Part shown: piece by piece, positions 24,088 to 33,949 of the stretch
Layout: each line of letters begins with the position of its first letter
Numbering within the stretch: position 1 is the first letter of the stretch
NCBI GenBank assembly: GCA_015680905.1
Contig: CM027378.1
Span: forward strand, 8,475,001 to 8,539,000
Direction of reading: 5' to 3'
Source: Coptis chinensis
Lineage: Eukaryota > Streptophyta > Magnoliopsida > Ranunculales > Ranunculaceae
Length of the DNA stretch: 64,000 nucleotides
Notes under the pieces: generated by a model
The model's database searches: none
What the model was told of the DNA's origin: nothing
The model's input: only the letters and a program-made list of their open reading frames with translations
Translations under genes and position numbers: made by a program

Positions 24088-26712
24088 ATGGCTTCTATTG
24101 AGGTTCCTAGTGATGGCCCATCTTTACAGTCAACTGTCGAAAATCCTACAGATACGGTCGATCCTACTATGGTAGGTAATAAAAGAAAATCCTTATCTTC
24201 TCCTGCTTGGGATCATTTTCATAAGATAGAGGGTTGTGATCCCAAAAATCAAAGAGCCAAATGTAATTATTGTCCTGTTAGTTATGCTTGTGCTTCGAAA
24301 AGTAGTGGAACTTCTAATATGTTGAGTCATATGAAAGTATGTAAAGGCATCTCCAATGGGGGGTGTAAACCGTATAGAGTGGAAATTTTACACCCCAAAT
24401 ATAAAAAAACTCTCTCCAATGGGGGTGTTATACCGTAGGTAATAGTGTATTAGCTAATAGAGGGTGAAAAATTTCCCCTCTCGCTATTAGTTAATAAAAA
24501 GCCCGGACGTCACTTAAAATAACGTCTGTTTAACTTAAAAACTCGGACGTCACTTCAACACACGTTTGAAGCTTTATTTTTTAATTCGGACGTCACTCCA
24601 AGTGACGTCCTAGTTTAAATTAAAGAAGGACGTCATTTGGAGTGACGTCCGAGTTTAAAATCTATTTTTTTTACACTCTTCCATTGGAGAGTATAGAGTG
24701 TGGATATTTATGAGCTATACAATACTATACAATTAGAGGTGTAAAATCCTAATGGCACCTACGTGGAGCCTAGGTGGAGGTGTAATTTTACACCCCCCAT
24801 TGGAGATGCCCTAAGAAGAATGCTAACAATAAGGTGGTGGCTGATAAATCGCAACAAATATTGTCTTTCAAAGATAAAGAGTTTGTTGTTGTTAGTTTTA
24901 GCTTAAAAGCTTATAGAGATGCTCTGTCTAGAATGATTATTATTGATGAGTTGCCGTTTAGTTTTGTGGAGGGTGAAAGGTTTCGACATTTTGTGAAGGT
25001 TATACAGCCCAAGTTTACAAATTTTCCCTATCGGACTCAAGTTGGTAGGGATTGCATTGAACTTTACATGGAGGAGAGAAGAAAGTTAAAGAGTGTTCTG
25101 CATGGTAATAGAATATGTATAACAACTGACACTTGGAAATCTACATAGTTTTGACTGCTCATTTCATCGATAGTGATTGGAACTTACAAAAAAGGATTCT
25201 GAATTTTTGTCTAGTTCCAAATCACAAAGGTGAGACTATTGAAAAGATGGTAGAGAAGTGTCTTCTTAATTGGGGTGTCCATAGTCTTTTTATCAGAATC
25301 GTTGATAATGCAAGTTCTAATTACATTTGCCATTGATTACTTGAAGAAAAGCAAAAATTGGGAAAGACACCGTTATGGAACGAAGTACTTACATATGAGA
25401 TGTTGTGCTCACATCCCGAATCTTATTGTTTGTGATGGCTTGAAAGATGTTAATGATGCTATTTTCCGAAAGATGCGTCATCGCAGTTGAGGTATGTGAG
25501 GTCATCTCCATCTAGGTTGGCGAGGTTCAAGGAGTGTGTGAAGGAAGAACAAATAGAGTGCACCAAATTTTTATGCTTAGATGTGGCAACTAGATGGAAT
25601 CGACATTCATGATGTTAGAAGTTCTTTGAGAAGTTCCAAAGTGCCTTTGAGATATTGGAGCCTGAAGACCCACAATACACCCTTTACTTTGATGATGACA
25701 AGATTAAAGGGCCTCCAACCTTAACTGATTGGAATAGTGCTAGATTATTTGTGAAATTTCTAAGAGTTTTCTATAAGGCAACATTGCGATTTTCAGGTTC
25801 TCGTTATGTTACCTCGAATAATTTCTTTAGTGAAATTCTAATTGTTCAGAAGAAATTGATTCAGTTTAATGGAAGTGAGGATGCACATTTGCTGCGTATA
25901 TTGGGATATGGATAAGATTAACATTTTGTTATATGTTGGTGTTGTGCTTGATCCCCGCTTCAAGATGAAGTATGTGCCGTATTCCTTCAAACAGTTGTAT
26001 GAAGAAACTAAAGCTAATGATGAAACAAAGAAAGTGAAAGATGCTTTGGTTGCGTTGTATGAGTGGTATGTTGGGCACTATCCTTCTTCAAATCACCACC
26101 TATTGATGTGAGCGTGGAGCCAAACGACAAGCGAATAGATGTTGATGATGATGAGCAAGATCCTACTATACTAGTCCTAGAATTTCAGCAACACTTGCTA
26201 GAGGAAGATAACTTTACGAATAAGTCCGAGGTTGAGAGGATTTTGTTGAAACTAATGAAGTTGGTGGGGATAAGTTTGACATTTTGGGTTGGTGGAAGAT
26301 CAACGCTTCTAGGTATCGTTTCTTTCTCTTTGTTATGCGTGATGTTTTGGGGTTCGATATCTTCCGTAGCTTCCGAAGTCCCAGATTTAAGGGCGGCGAT
26401 ACTTGACCCTTTCCGTAGTTCGTTAGCTCCTAACATGGTGGAAGCCCTTATTTGTGCACAAGATTGGCTTCGTTCTCCATCAATTCCAATTAATCTTCGA
26501 CAGTCAATGGATGATATCGAGCAATATGATAAACTAGATGGAGGTAATAATTTGCATTGCAATGTTTAGTCTATTGTTATTTTTTCTGTTAAAATATGTA
26601 TTTGTGTAGTTCGACTTACGTATGTATATGCTTGTGTTTTTTTTTTTTTTTTTGCAGAATTATTTGGATCGACTTCTTCTGAGTCTAATGCTGCCAATGC
26701 TGCGGAGAATTG
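24088..26712 (+). pseudogene. hAT transposase, BED finger to hATC domain, broken
   Basis: The transposase cuts and pastes the element. The start at 24088 follows a splice acceptor, and a probable non-coding first exon lies near 23440. A BED-type zinc finger (WDHFHKIEGCDP, CNYCPVSY, SHMKVCK) comes first. The frame is then split by the MITE at 24345-24811. It resumes with the hAT core (ITTDTW, VDNASSN, RCCAHIPNLIV) in shifting frames and ends with hATC-like DPFRSSLAPNMVEALICAQ (26408-26464), then a last exon at about 26657-26712 ending in TGA. Several frameshifts and a stop after DTWKST near 25146 mean no working enzyme. Codon-level damage is spread along its length, so it has been inactive for some time. 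Confidence 0.85.
24345..24811. mobile_element. PIF/Harbinger-type MITE nested in the hAT transposase
   Basis: 467 bp. Inverted ends are GGCATCTCCAATGGGG and its complement CCCCATTGGAGATGCC. The 3-bp target duplication TAA lies at 24342-24344 and 24812-24814. The core has six GACGTC-centred units, three of them GGACGTCACT, in both orientations. It interrupts transposase codons after VCK. Confidence 0.88.
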
Positions 26713-27722
26713 ATTGGTAATCAGGTTTTTAAGTTTATTTTTTTGTGGAGTTCATTCACTATGTCTATTTGTGAACTTGAATAAGTTGGATTATTTTTGT
26801 TTGTTATGAAATGCAGTTGTGCGTAGAGCTTGATGGTGTGGCTAGGCAGATAGATGTAGATCATGTGGATAGCTTTTGTTTTGATAGCTGTGGCTTGTGT
26901 GGATAGTTTTGGCCTTTGTGGATGCTATTGGTTTTTGGCTATATGATGGAAGAATTTCGGCTATTTGCTTTCGTGCGGTCCCTTTGCTTTTAGGAAATTG
27001 TGTTCCGGATTCAAGTTTACAGCAATTCAGCAGTCACCTTTCCTACATGAAATTTCTTTTTCTTTTTCCTTATGAGAAATGTAAAAGTGTAAAACAGCAG
27101 TCAGCAGGTCACCTTTCCTGTAAACTGGTGACGCACGTACTCCTATTATAGAACTATTAGCAAAGTATTTTTGCAGTTGTTTGTAACCTTCGTTTGGAAT
27201 TCTGTAGAAACTATTGGCTCCTGTTGATTTTGTAACCCACTGTTTGTTTTGCAGGTTGCAATCAGTTGTATTAAGCACATGATTAAGAACAAATTCTTTC
27301 GTATAATATGATTGCAACATTCCCGTAAACGTGGTATTTAACTATTCAAAATTATAGATATATAGTTTCTAAAGTATACACTGAAAGCTGAACTATATCA
27401 TAGTGAAACATCATAATGCAAAATATTTAACAGAGAGTCAGAGACAAAAGACTGAGAAAGATATATAAAGAGCTATATATTGATCCCTTTAGAAAATTGG
27501 AAAATTACAATTTTCAAATGTAATGTTGTGAACCCCAGGTAATGGGATTAGGCTAGGTTGTTGATAAAGTTTCCCTTGTACATACGTAATTACAACTTAC
27601 AAGGTCTCCAAGCCTGTTAAAAACAAAGGAGAATAGCCTTTTTTTCTAGACTAATTTTCTCCCCCACTCATTGATCATTTGTCATTCATGGATGGGTAAA
27701 ATCTCCTTTCTAACTAAACCCC

Positions 27723-28799
27723 TGAATGCCCTCGAAGTGACAGTCACTTCCATTTGACTAACCAGTGCAAAAAATCCATAACATTAGCATGCAAAAATAG
27801 ACCCAAAACAAGAAAAAGTTCAAAAGAATTGCATGGATAGATGCATGACTAAGATCTTACTTTTGCTGGTTCCTGGAGAGAATAAGAAGCATTTGTATCT
27901 TTTGGACTTTTAGAAACAAGAACGCCAAATCCTTGTCCTCTATCGCGCAATACCTAAATAAGAAGGAATCCATCTTACACCAATAAGTTTGTAAGCAAAA
28001 GAAAGCTAAAATGACACAGAAAATAATAACCACAAAAATGTACATGGGTTTTGATTACCTTAAACGCATCTTCATTATTATGGAATAATATATAAATTAT
28101 TAGAAAATTTGGGGCCAATGAAAATAATGTCATATGTCTTAGTGTCTTACCTTCCTTCCTGGAGTCAGTCTAAGCTTTGGGTACTCTTTGAGCACTGTTC
28201 TAACTTGCTCTGCTAGTGTAGTCCAACTCTGTAAACACAGTGAAACACTTGGTTCATATCTTTTAACTCCAAATATAACAATACACACAATCACACATGG
28301 TGAAGAACGTGAGAAAATAAAATATAAGATATGGAAATGAAATCTACCTTTTCATCAACACATCTGAAGTGAACAGATACACATAACCTATTATTCTCCA
28401 CTTTAGCACCTTGGACTGATTTGGTTTTCTCTTATAGTGCTTTATAAACCTATAATTTTTGTCAAAAGCCAAACAACATTAACTTCATAGTTTTATATAA
28501 CTTTACAAACAGTACTCATTACAAAATTTTATTTACACTCCAATAAAATTAAAGAATCAACCAACCTCATCAATCATAGGCAAGAATTCACACTACCGGT
28601 TGGAACATAACTGGTCGTTTTCTCTGAAAAATCAACAAAAGCGTAACCACTTCAGATATAACCCATTTAAAAAAGAAAGAAAGAATGGATATTGAACAAG
28701 AGTACATGCTTTAGTTTCTGTAAAGTTTTCAGACTAAATATACATGTTAGTTCCATCAGTTAAAAGGTTTGAATGCCCTCGAAGTGACAGTCACTTCCA
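27723..28799. repeat. 30-bp perfect direct repeat flanking the captured gene segment
   Basis: The same 30 bases occur at 27723-27752 and 28770-28799, beginning TGAATGCCCTCG and ending GTCACTTCCA. Each has an inner palindrome, AGTGACAGTCACT. The two copies bracket all trehalose-phosphate phosphatase exon fragments. Confidence 0.85.
27861..28625 (-). pseudogene. Captured trehalose-6-phosphate phosphatase (TPP) fragment inside the hAT element
   Basis: TPP removes phosphate from trehalose-6-phosphate, a plant sugar signal. Read on the minus strand, five exon pieces occur in the order of a real TPP gene, with introns: 28625-28566 (EFLPMIDE), 28449-28348 (EKTKS to VHFRCVDEK), 28228-28151 (LAEQVRTVLKEYPKLRL), about 28080-28059 (EDAFK) and 27953-27861 (GQGFGVLV and NASYSLQEP). 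Splice sites are mostly kept. The exon that should lie between GRK and EDAFK, which carries the GDDRTDEDAF region, is missing. So are all N-terminal exons with the catalytic DxDxT. A TAA interrupts the second piece at 28432-28434. Retained introns mean capture was at DNA level. Confidence 0.85.
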
Positions 28800-29153
28800 C
28801 TCAATCTCTGTGGCTTGTTTGCAATTGATCTTTTGAATTTGGGGTTGGGTCAGTTATAATCGGGTAAACCGACCAACAGTTAGTTTTGGTTAGGCATTGG
28901 TTAGAACAGAATATGGTCGGGTCGGTTGCAGGTCGGTTGAGTCTATAGGGTCGGGTCGGTTCGGTTACAATATTGTATAAACCGATATGGTCGGTTTGGT
29001 GGTCGGTTTTAGCCCAAAACCGACCCGTGCACACCCCTACTTGCAGGTCAAGATATAGGACACCCAAGCGTGGCCTTTACATATGTGGGAGTGGTGCCCA
29101 CCCTGGAGGTGGTGTAATGGGGGCCCCCTGGGCGTAATGTTGCACATGTAGTA

Positions 29154-29689
29154 TTAAAAGACTAGTAAATGTCCGTGCCAGTCGGCACTCTAGACATATT
29201 GTTTTTGAATAACACCCCAAGAGACCATCTCTATAGTAGCACTTAATCGATTATATAACCATTTCTAACAGTTTTATACTTCATAATCATTTCATGCGCA
29301 TACTCAAGTGAGCTTATGCAATTCTATACATTTCATTTCTCACCAACTCATTACACATATCCCTTACACATTCATTAATTCAACATATCAGAATGAGAAT
29401 GAGGAAAATAAGGGAAGAATGTCTTCAAAAAAAAAATAAAAAATAAAAAAATCTAGCAGTCTTTGTATTTTCAACATTTCAAAAACCTAAATTCTATCAT
29501 AACTTGAAAATCAAAACAATATAATCCTCATAGATCGATACCAAGATATATAACTTTATATTTATATATAACACAAATTACTTCTAAAACTATAAGACAA
29601 CTCATTAAACCATAAAGAAAACTCCGCATAATTTTTCACCTGGGACTAATTCTACTAAATCCGTTGCACTCAGATGAAACCTGACAACA
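29154..29689. other. Spacer, no gene seen
   Basis: AT-rich sequence after the last PYROXD2 exon. No protein similarity was recognised. Confidence 0.55.
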
Positions 29690-30456
29690 AAAGCCAGAGG
29701 TCAGAGGGTGGTCTTCATGTTGCACAAACTCCATGTTCATTTCATGTTCCGGCATACTCAATGCATTCATGCCATACCCAAATTTGGGGAGCATATAGGG
29801 AATGACTTTGTTGGACTGCTGAATAGATCTGCAGAGGATGACCAGAGTTCTACATCACCAAGACTTTCACGTCCAAATATAGGTTCATCATTTCTGCAGA
29901 ATCATCACTTAAAAACGATTTGCATGATAAGCCCAGAAGATCCAATCCAATGTTAATAGGTATTGAGAGGTAGTAATTAAATTACGCATCAAGAAACCAA
30001 GATGTATGTCGTATTACCTAAACATGTTGTCAAGATCATCAAAGATTCCAATGTTTTCCCAACTATATTCAAGAAATCTACCATTCTCTTTCTCGTCACA
30101 CTCATCTCCAAACGACCCAAGCCTGTTATCTAATTGAGCAACATCCTCTGTTGATAAAAAATAGATATTTGAAGATGAAGTAATCTTAAGGAGCGAGTAG
30201 TATCAACACATCAATAAGGTATGGACAACCTATTACCTCTTCCTGAATCAAATTAGGGCATTTCAGTTCCAATAACTTGCATATTGGTATAATTTTTGGA
30301 ATTTCTTCCATATTCCCCATCACATTAACCTGGCCAGGAGTAAATTTCCAATCCTGGAGCTGGAAGTGCTTCATTTGTATCGCATTTAGTGCTGCTTTCC
30401 ACTTTAAGTTCAGAGATGTAACTTTTAGGTCCTTTTCGGTCTGCAAGCTTAACAGA
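29690..30456 (-). pseudogene. LNK1/LNK2-like circadian co-activator relic
   Basis: LNK proteins work with RVE factors in the plant clock. Minus-strand pieces in order: about 30456-30250 (RKGPKSYISELKVESS, then LEIYSWPG followed by a stop), 30147-30018 (FLEYSWENIGIFDDLDNMF) and from 29893 (NDEPIFGRESLGD, VELWSSS, PTKSFPI). The last two pieces join in frame across a GT-AG intron. The pattern EY-W-NIG-FDDLD-F followed by ND-PIFG and ELWSSS is characteristic of LNK2-type proteins. Stops and a later frame change show a dead copy. The N-terminal and C-terminal parts were not found nearby. The family call rests on remembered motifs and is moderately sure. Confidence 0.65.
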
Positions 30457-30499
30457 GATATAGCCCATGGTTTCCCTTCATTTCCCTTCATTTCTGTGT

Positions 30500-33300
30500 A
30501 ACTTCACTGGCCTCACGTCCTCACCCTATTATGTCCCCAAGCTAAAATCAAGAAAAAAAACACGTGACAGAAAACAAAAGTAACTTATATTTTACACAAT
30601 ATAATACGTTAAAAATCATAACGTACATCTTGCAAATAAAACATGAGAACTAAAGAATCGTATATATTGTCTATGGTTCTTTGCTTGTGTTTACTCAATT
30701 TATAATGTGGCCTTCCACATAAATGTTTGAATACGAAGTGTTGGATAGTTCACTATATTCTCCACCAATTTTTTTCTCCTTAATTTAATTTTCAATATGA
30801 AATCGGTAGACTGGTTTCCAACCTCATCAATCCAAGAGCATTCTTGCGAACAATTGATTGGCAATTTCAGTAATTATTTATAACTTATTTATACAATAAC
30901 ACATTTCTCTACACTCCCATTAAGTAGGCAACTGATTCTCACAGTTTACTAATCACTGATCACTACCAATCTCATTCTAACTCGAAAGACAAACCAACTG
31001 ATTTAATACTATGTTTAATGATTCTGCACACACTCTCTAAAAAAAGGCCACAACATACAACAGTAATAATAATCAAATACATAAGAAAAAAATCCCACAT
31101 AACAAATAAAGGCAACAAAGCAGTCAGTATATACGTTCCATAAAGTGATTCATTTTCAACGACCAACCAAGCCAGTATATACCATTGCTAGCGAAACAAA
31201 CACGCTCAAGAGAATCGGTGGTTTCTTGTCTGAAGTAAATAATTTTGTTACCAAGTTTCATCAAAAACTTGCTAATGACATTAATAACAGGAAGTGGATT
31301 ATCCAAATGAACACTTCGATGTAAGTAGAATGTAAAAAGATTAAAAAAAAAAAGGTAACAAACCGGCAATGCCCGTAGACTTTAGCAACAAAAGTAAGAC
31401 CACCAGTGGAACGAAGTAAGAAATTGTCTTCATCTACTTCTGAACGGTCGATTTAAATTAATCACTTCCTCTTAAATAAAATATATGCACACACACAATA
31501 AATTCATATTAGAAATTGAAAGCTAGAGTTTTTTTTTGCTTACTACTCGTAGATGTTGAATTTGTCGAGAGATGATGAGATTTCGGAAGCACACAATCGA
31601 ATTTAGATCTCTCACAAGTTTTAATAATAAGCGATCTTTAATAAGATTTAACCCAAAAAAAATCGAAATTAATAATGAACTCTGACTCAAACTCGCGACT
31701 GGGTACGTTTCAAAAAGTAAATTTGAACTCTTATCTCGAGGTTGACGAGGTACATAGCATCGGTTGGATGGTGATAGAAATTATCTGGACCGTTTTTTAT
31801 TATAATTTTGTCCTGTAACGGAAAAAAAAAACCCTATCTTATTAGATAGATATCAAGAAATCCTTAAAATGATACAATACTTGTGAATGAAAAATCTAAG
31901 AGTTCCGTTTTGTTAGCTGTTTTTCATTGAAATTTTGATTGAATGTTCTGCATTCTCATTGTCTCAGTATATATGGATTAACATGAGGCAAATTGCGTCG
32001 TTGAGTATTTTAACTTTGTGGAATGAAGTAACCTATAACGTTCTCGTATTTAACCATGAGACTTGTGATTGAGTAATATTCCACTGTCGTTTCTGTTTGA
32101 GAAAACAAATGAAAGAAAAGCGTCAATAGACGATAAGCAAGCTTTTAAGACATACAACGATGAGACCGTTTGTTGAGATTTCACGAGTCCAATATACCAA
32201 TCTGGGCCTTTAGACTCGGATATGAACAGTTGTTTTCGGTATGTTGATCAAAGAAAGTTTGCTTACTTGCTTTCACATTTGCACAACGAATGCTTTGACA
32301 TTTCGGCCTGAACTTGTAATGGTGCAAACTGCAAAATCTCTTCAGTGTTGCTTGGTTGCAAAAAGGCAAACATGGGTAATCGGTGATCATTCACTAACAA
32401 GACCTGCATTCGGTAACCAAATAGTCAGAGATTTCCTAACTACAGTCTAAGAACAAGTATGCAATACCATACATGAGCATCGGGTTTGATTTCTCCCTTG
32501 TGATAGGGAAAGTACTAGGCAATTTTGGCAAGGACTTTTTTTTCCCCCTTCCTCGTCATATAGCAACAAACAATGGATCTAAGCAGTGGACATGTTTAAA
32601 GCAGAAATCAAATTCTAATTGTCGCCATAGATGATCTTGAAGCCATTAATTTTCTTTACTCGAGATAATAACTGACTATTCTACCAAAAGCAGTCTATCA
32701 ATGTAATCATTAGTAAACATGGCCGACACAGCTACTGTAAGCTCATTTTTAATTCCCTTACTACCAAACGATAGAGTCCCTCCAGTGAGGGATGGTCTCT
32801 GATTTATTTGTTACTAGTTGATGAGTGAATGGAGCTTTTTTTAAAAAAAAATGCTTTGAGAAATGATTTACATTCAATCATCAACAAAAAATCTATCGAA
32901 GATTTCAAATAGTGTTTTAATTCAAAAGAGTAAATCAAAATGTAAAAAAGATAAAAAAGAGTATATATATAGAGAGTGGCGGGTCTGGTGTTTTGCAGTG
33001 CATAATGTGAGGGGAACTGGTGGGAGGAGAACCTTGCGGAGTACTTCTCCTCCAGCCTATCAAGCATAATTATCATTTGAGTTATCTCCGGATGATGACT
33101 ATTATAACACAACGTTTAACCCTATGACCTTTCTTGACATATTGCCTATATATACTCAGATGAAAAATTGAGTGGAAGAGAGACAAACGTTATCTACCAA
33201 ACGACAAGATTGTATAGACCCATTGAAGATTTAAAGGGACGATATCAAAGAGGACCAATTGGCGAAGGAGAAGGTAAAGAAAGGATGATAGTTTGATTAG
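30500..33300. other. 2.8-kb region with no recognised gene
   Basis: AT-rich, with only short open frames. A minus-strand frame at 31124-31369 has no stop for 81 codons, but its translation is not recognised. No tRNA, LTR or clear terminal inverted repeat was seen. Confidence 0.5.
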
Positions 33301-33305
33301 CTATG

Positions 33306-33340
33306 TCCTCAGGATCTTTAAAGTTTAAAGATCCTGAGGA
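33306..33340. repeat. Perfect 35-bp palindrome (17-bp arms, 1-base spacer)
   Basis: TCCTCAGGATCTTTAAA is followed by one G and its exact complement. It lies 16 bases from the 3' end of the tRNA-like sequence. Function unknown. Confidence 0.85.
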
Positions 33341-33356
33341 ACCTATTTAAACCAAT

Positions 33357-33427
33357 GGGGCATCCGAGAATTGAACTCGGGACCTCTCGCACCTTAAGCG
33401 AGAATCATACCACTAGATTAAAAGCCC
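33357..33427 (-). tRNA. tRNA-Pro-like sequence, anticodon position reads AAG; probably a pseudogene
   Basis: On the minus strand the cloverleaf is visible: D stem ATC/GAT with TAGTGGTAT loop, anticodon stem CTCGC/GCGAG, T stem CCGAG/CTCGG with loop TTCAATT. The body matches plant tRNA-Pro. The anticodon loop is TTAAGGT, so positions 34-36 are AAG (Leu) instead of AGG (Pro). The acceptor stem pairs poorly (GGGCTTT against ATGCCCC). This suggests a decayed tRNA gene. Confidence 0.65.
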
Positions 33428-33949
33428 GCGACCATCACAGATTCAAAGAATGCAACATAAAGGTCATCATGGGAAATTAAAAAGGAAATACGGTATGAGA
33501 ATAATTTATACAATGACCCGTCAGGAGATATCATTCTGGAAAAAACTTGTTGGAGTTTCTAGCTTAAATTGAATCAAATTGACAAAGAAGGAAAGTATCA
33601 TCTGCATTAGGGGAGGGGGTAGGTAGGAGAGTATCATCTGCACTTAGAGATAGTTGGAAATTTAATACAAAAAATGTTGGAGAACAAAATAGCAAGGACG
33701 CGTCGAGTGCCATCGCGCTGTCTTTAAGGAAAGATTTCACCGCTGAAGGACGATATCAGGGTGCAAAAGCTTCATGGCAACTTATCGACTCTGGGATACG
33801 AGGACTATGAACCTGTAAGGCTGTGCTCTTAAAGGTTACTACAGTTATACTCGACAAAAATGATCAAGAATTACAAACAAATTGTATGAAAAAGTAATGT
33901 TACCTAATAAAATAAAATGCACCAACCTTTGATATTTTGCTCCCACACT
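33428..33949. other. Spacer and 3' flank of ZPR1
   Basis: No recognised gene. A GC-richer stretch near 33690-33830 looks exon-like in base composition but gave no familiar translation. Confidence 0.45.

Larger units (their letters stand above)
23084..29039 (+). mobile_element. hAT superfamily DNA transposon, 5,956 bp, with captured host-gene exons
   Basis: Terminal inverted repeats TAGGGGTGTGCA are flanked by an exact 8-bp target duplication, CTTGCAGG, at 23076-23083 and 29040-29047. Subterminal regions (about 23095-23270 and 28830-29030) are full of ACCGACC and GGTCGG units, as expected of transposase-binding arrays. The transposase frame runs from 24088 to about 26712 with many lesions. 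The right half contains trehalose-phosphate phosphatase exons on the minus strand. The insertion point is the last splice acceptor of the PYROXD2 gene. A GA microsatellite lies at about 23776-23812. Confidence 0.92.
12009..29153 (+). pseudogene. PYROXD2: PYROXD2-like FAD-dependent oxidoreductase pseudogene, split by a hAT element
   Basis: Relative of phytoene dehydrogenase-like and PYROXD2 proteins (mitochondrial in animals). Recognisable exons: 12009-12099 (GGAAVTEE), 12180-12341, 12435-12614 (DPLLDSPPPE), 13710-13767, 14139-14189, 16744-16820, 17025-17112 (VEGGMG), 17792-17836, 17939-18013 (LSNATPY), 18155-18223, 20103-20216, 20794-20906, 21648-21727, 22103-22224, about 22919-22977 and 29047-29153 ([14 protein letters not shown]). 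The N-terminal exon with the dinucleotide-binding motif is absent. Lesions: 2-bp deletion near 20130, TGA at 20846-20848 (probable CGA to TGA), extra C near 22214, the hAT insertion at 23084-29039, and an extra C in GAPGRN of the last exon. Introns hold MITEs and a LINE relic. Assignment is secure; the gene cannot make the normal protein. Confidence 0.9.

Noticed and set aside
29708-29956. Plus-strand 82-codon frame
   Set aside because: The minus strand carries the LNK-like text; this is its shadow.
31124-31369. 81-codon minus-strand frame as a gene or LNK C-terminus
   Set aside because: Only faint likeness; no splice-consistent link to the LNK pieces could be shown.
33357-33427. Functional tRNA-Leu(AAG)
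   Set aside because: The body is tRNA-Pro and the acceptor stem is badly paired.
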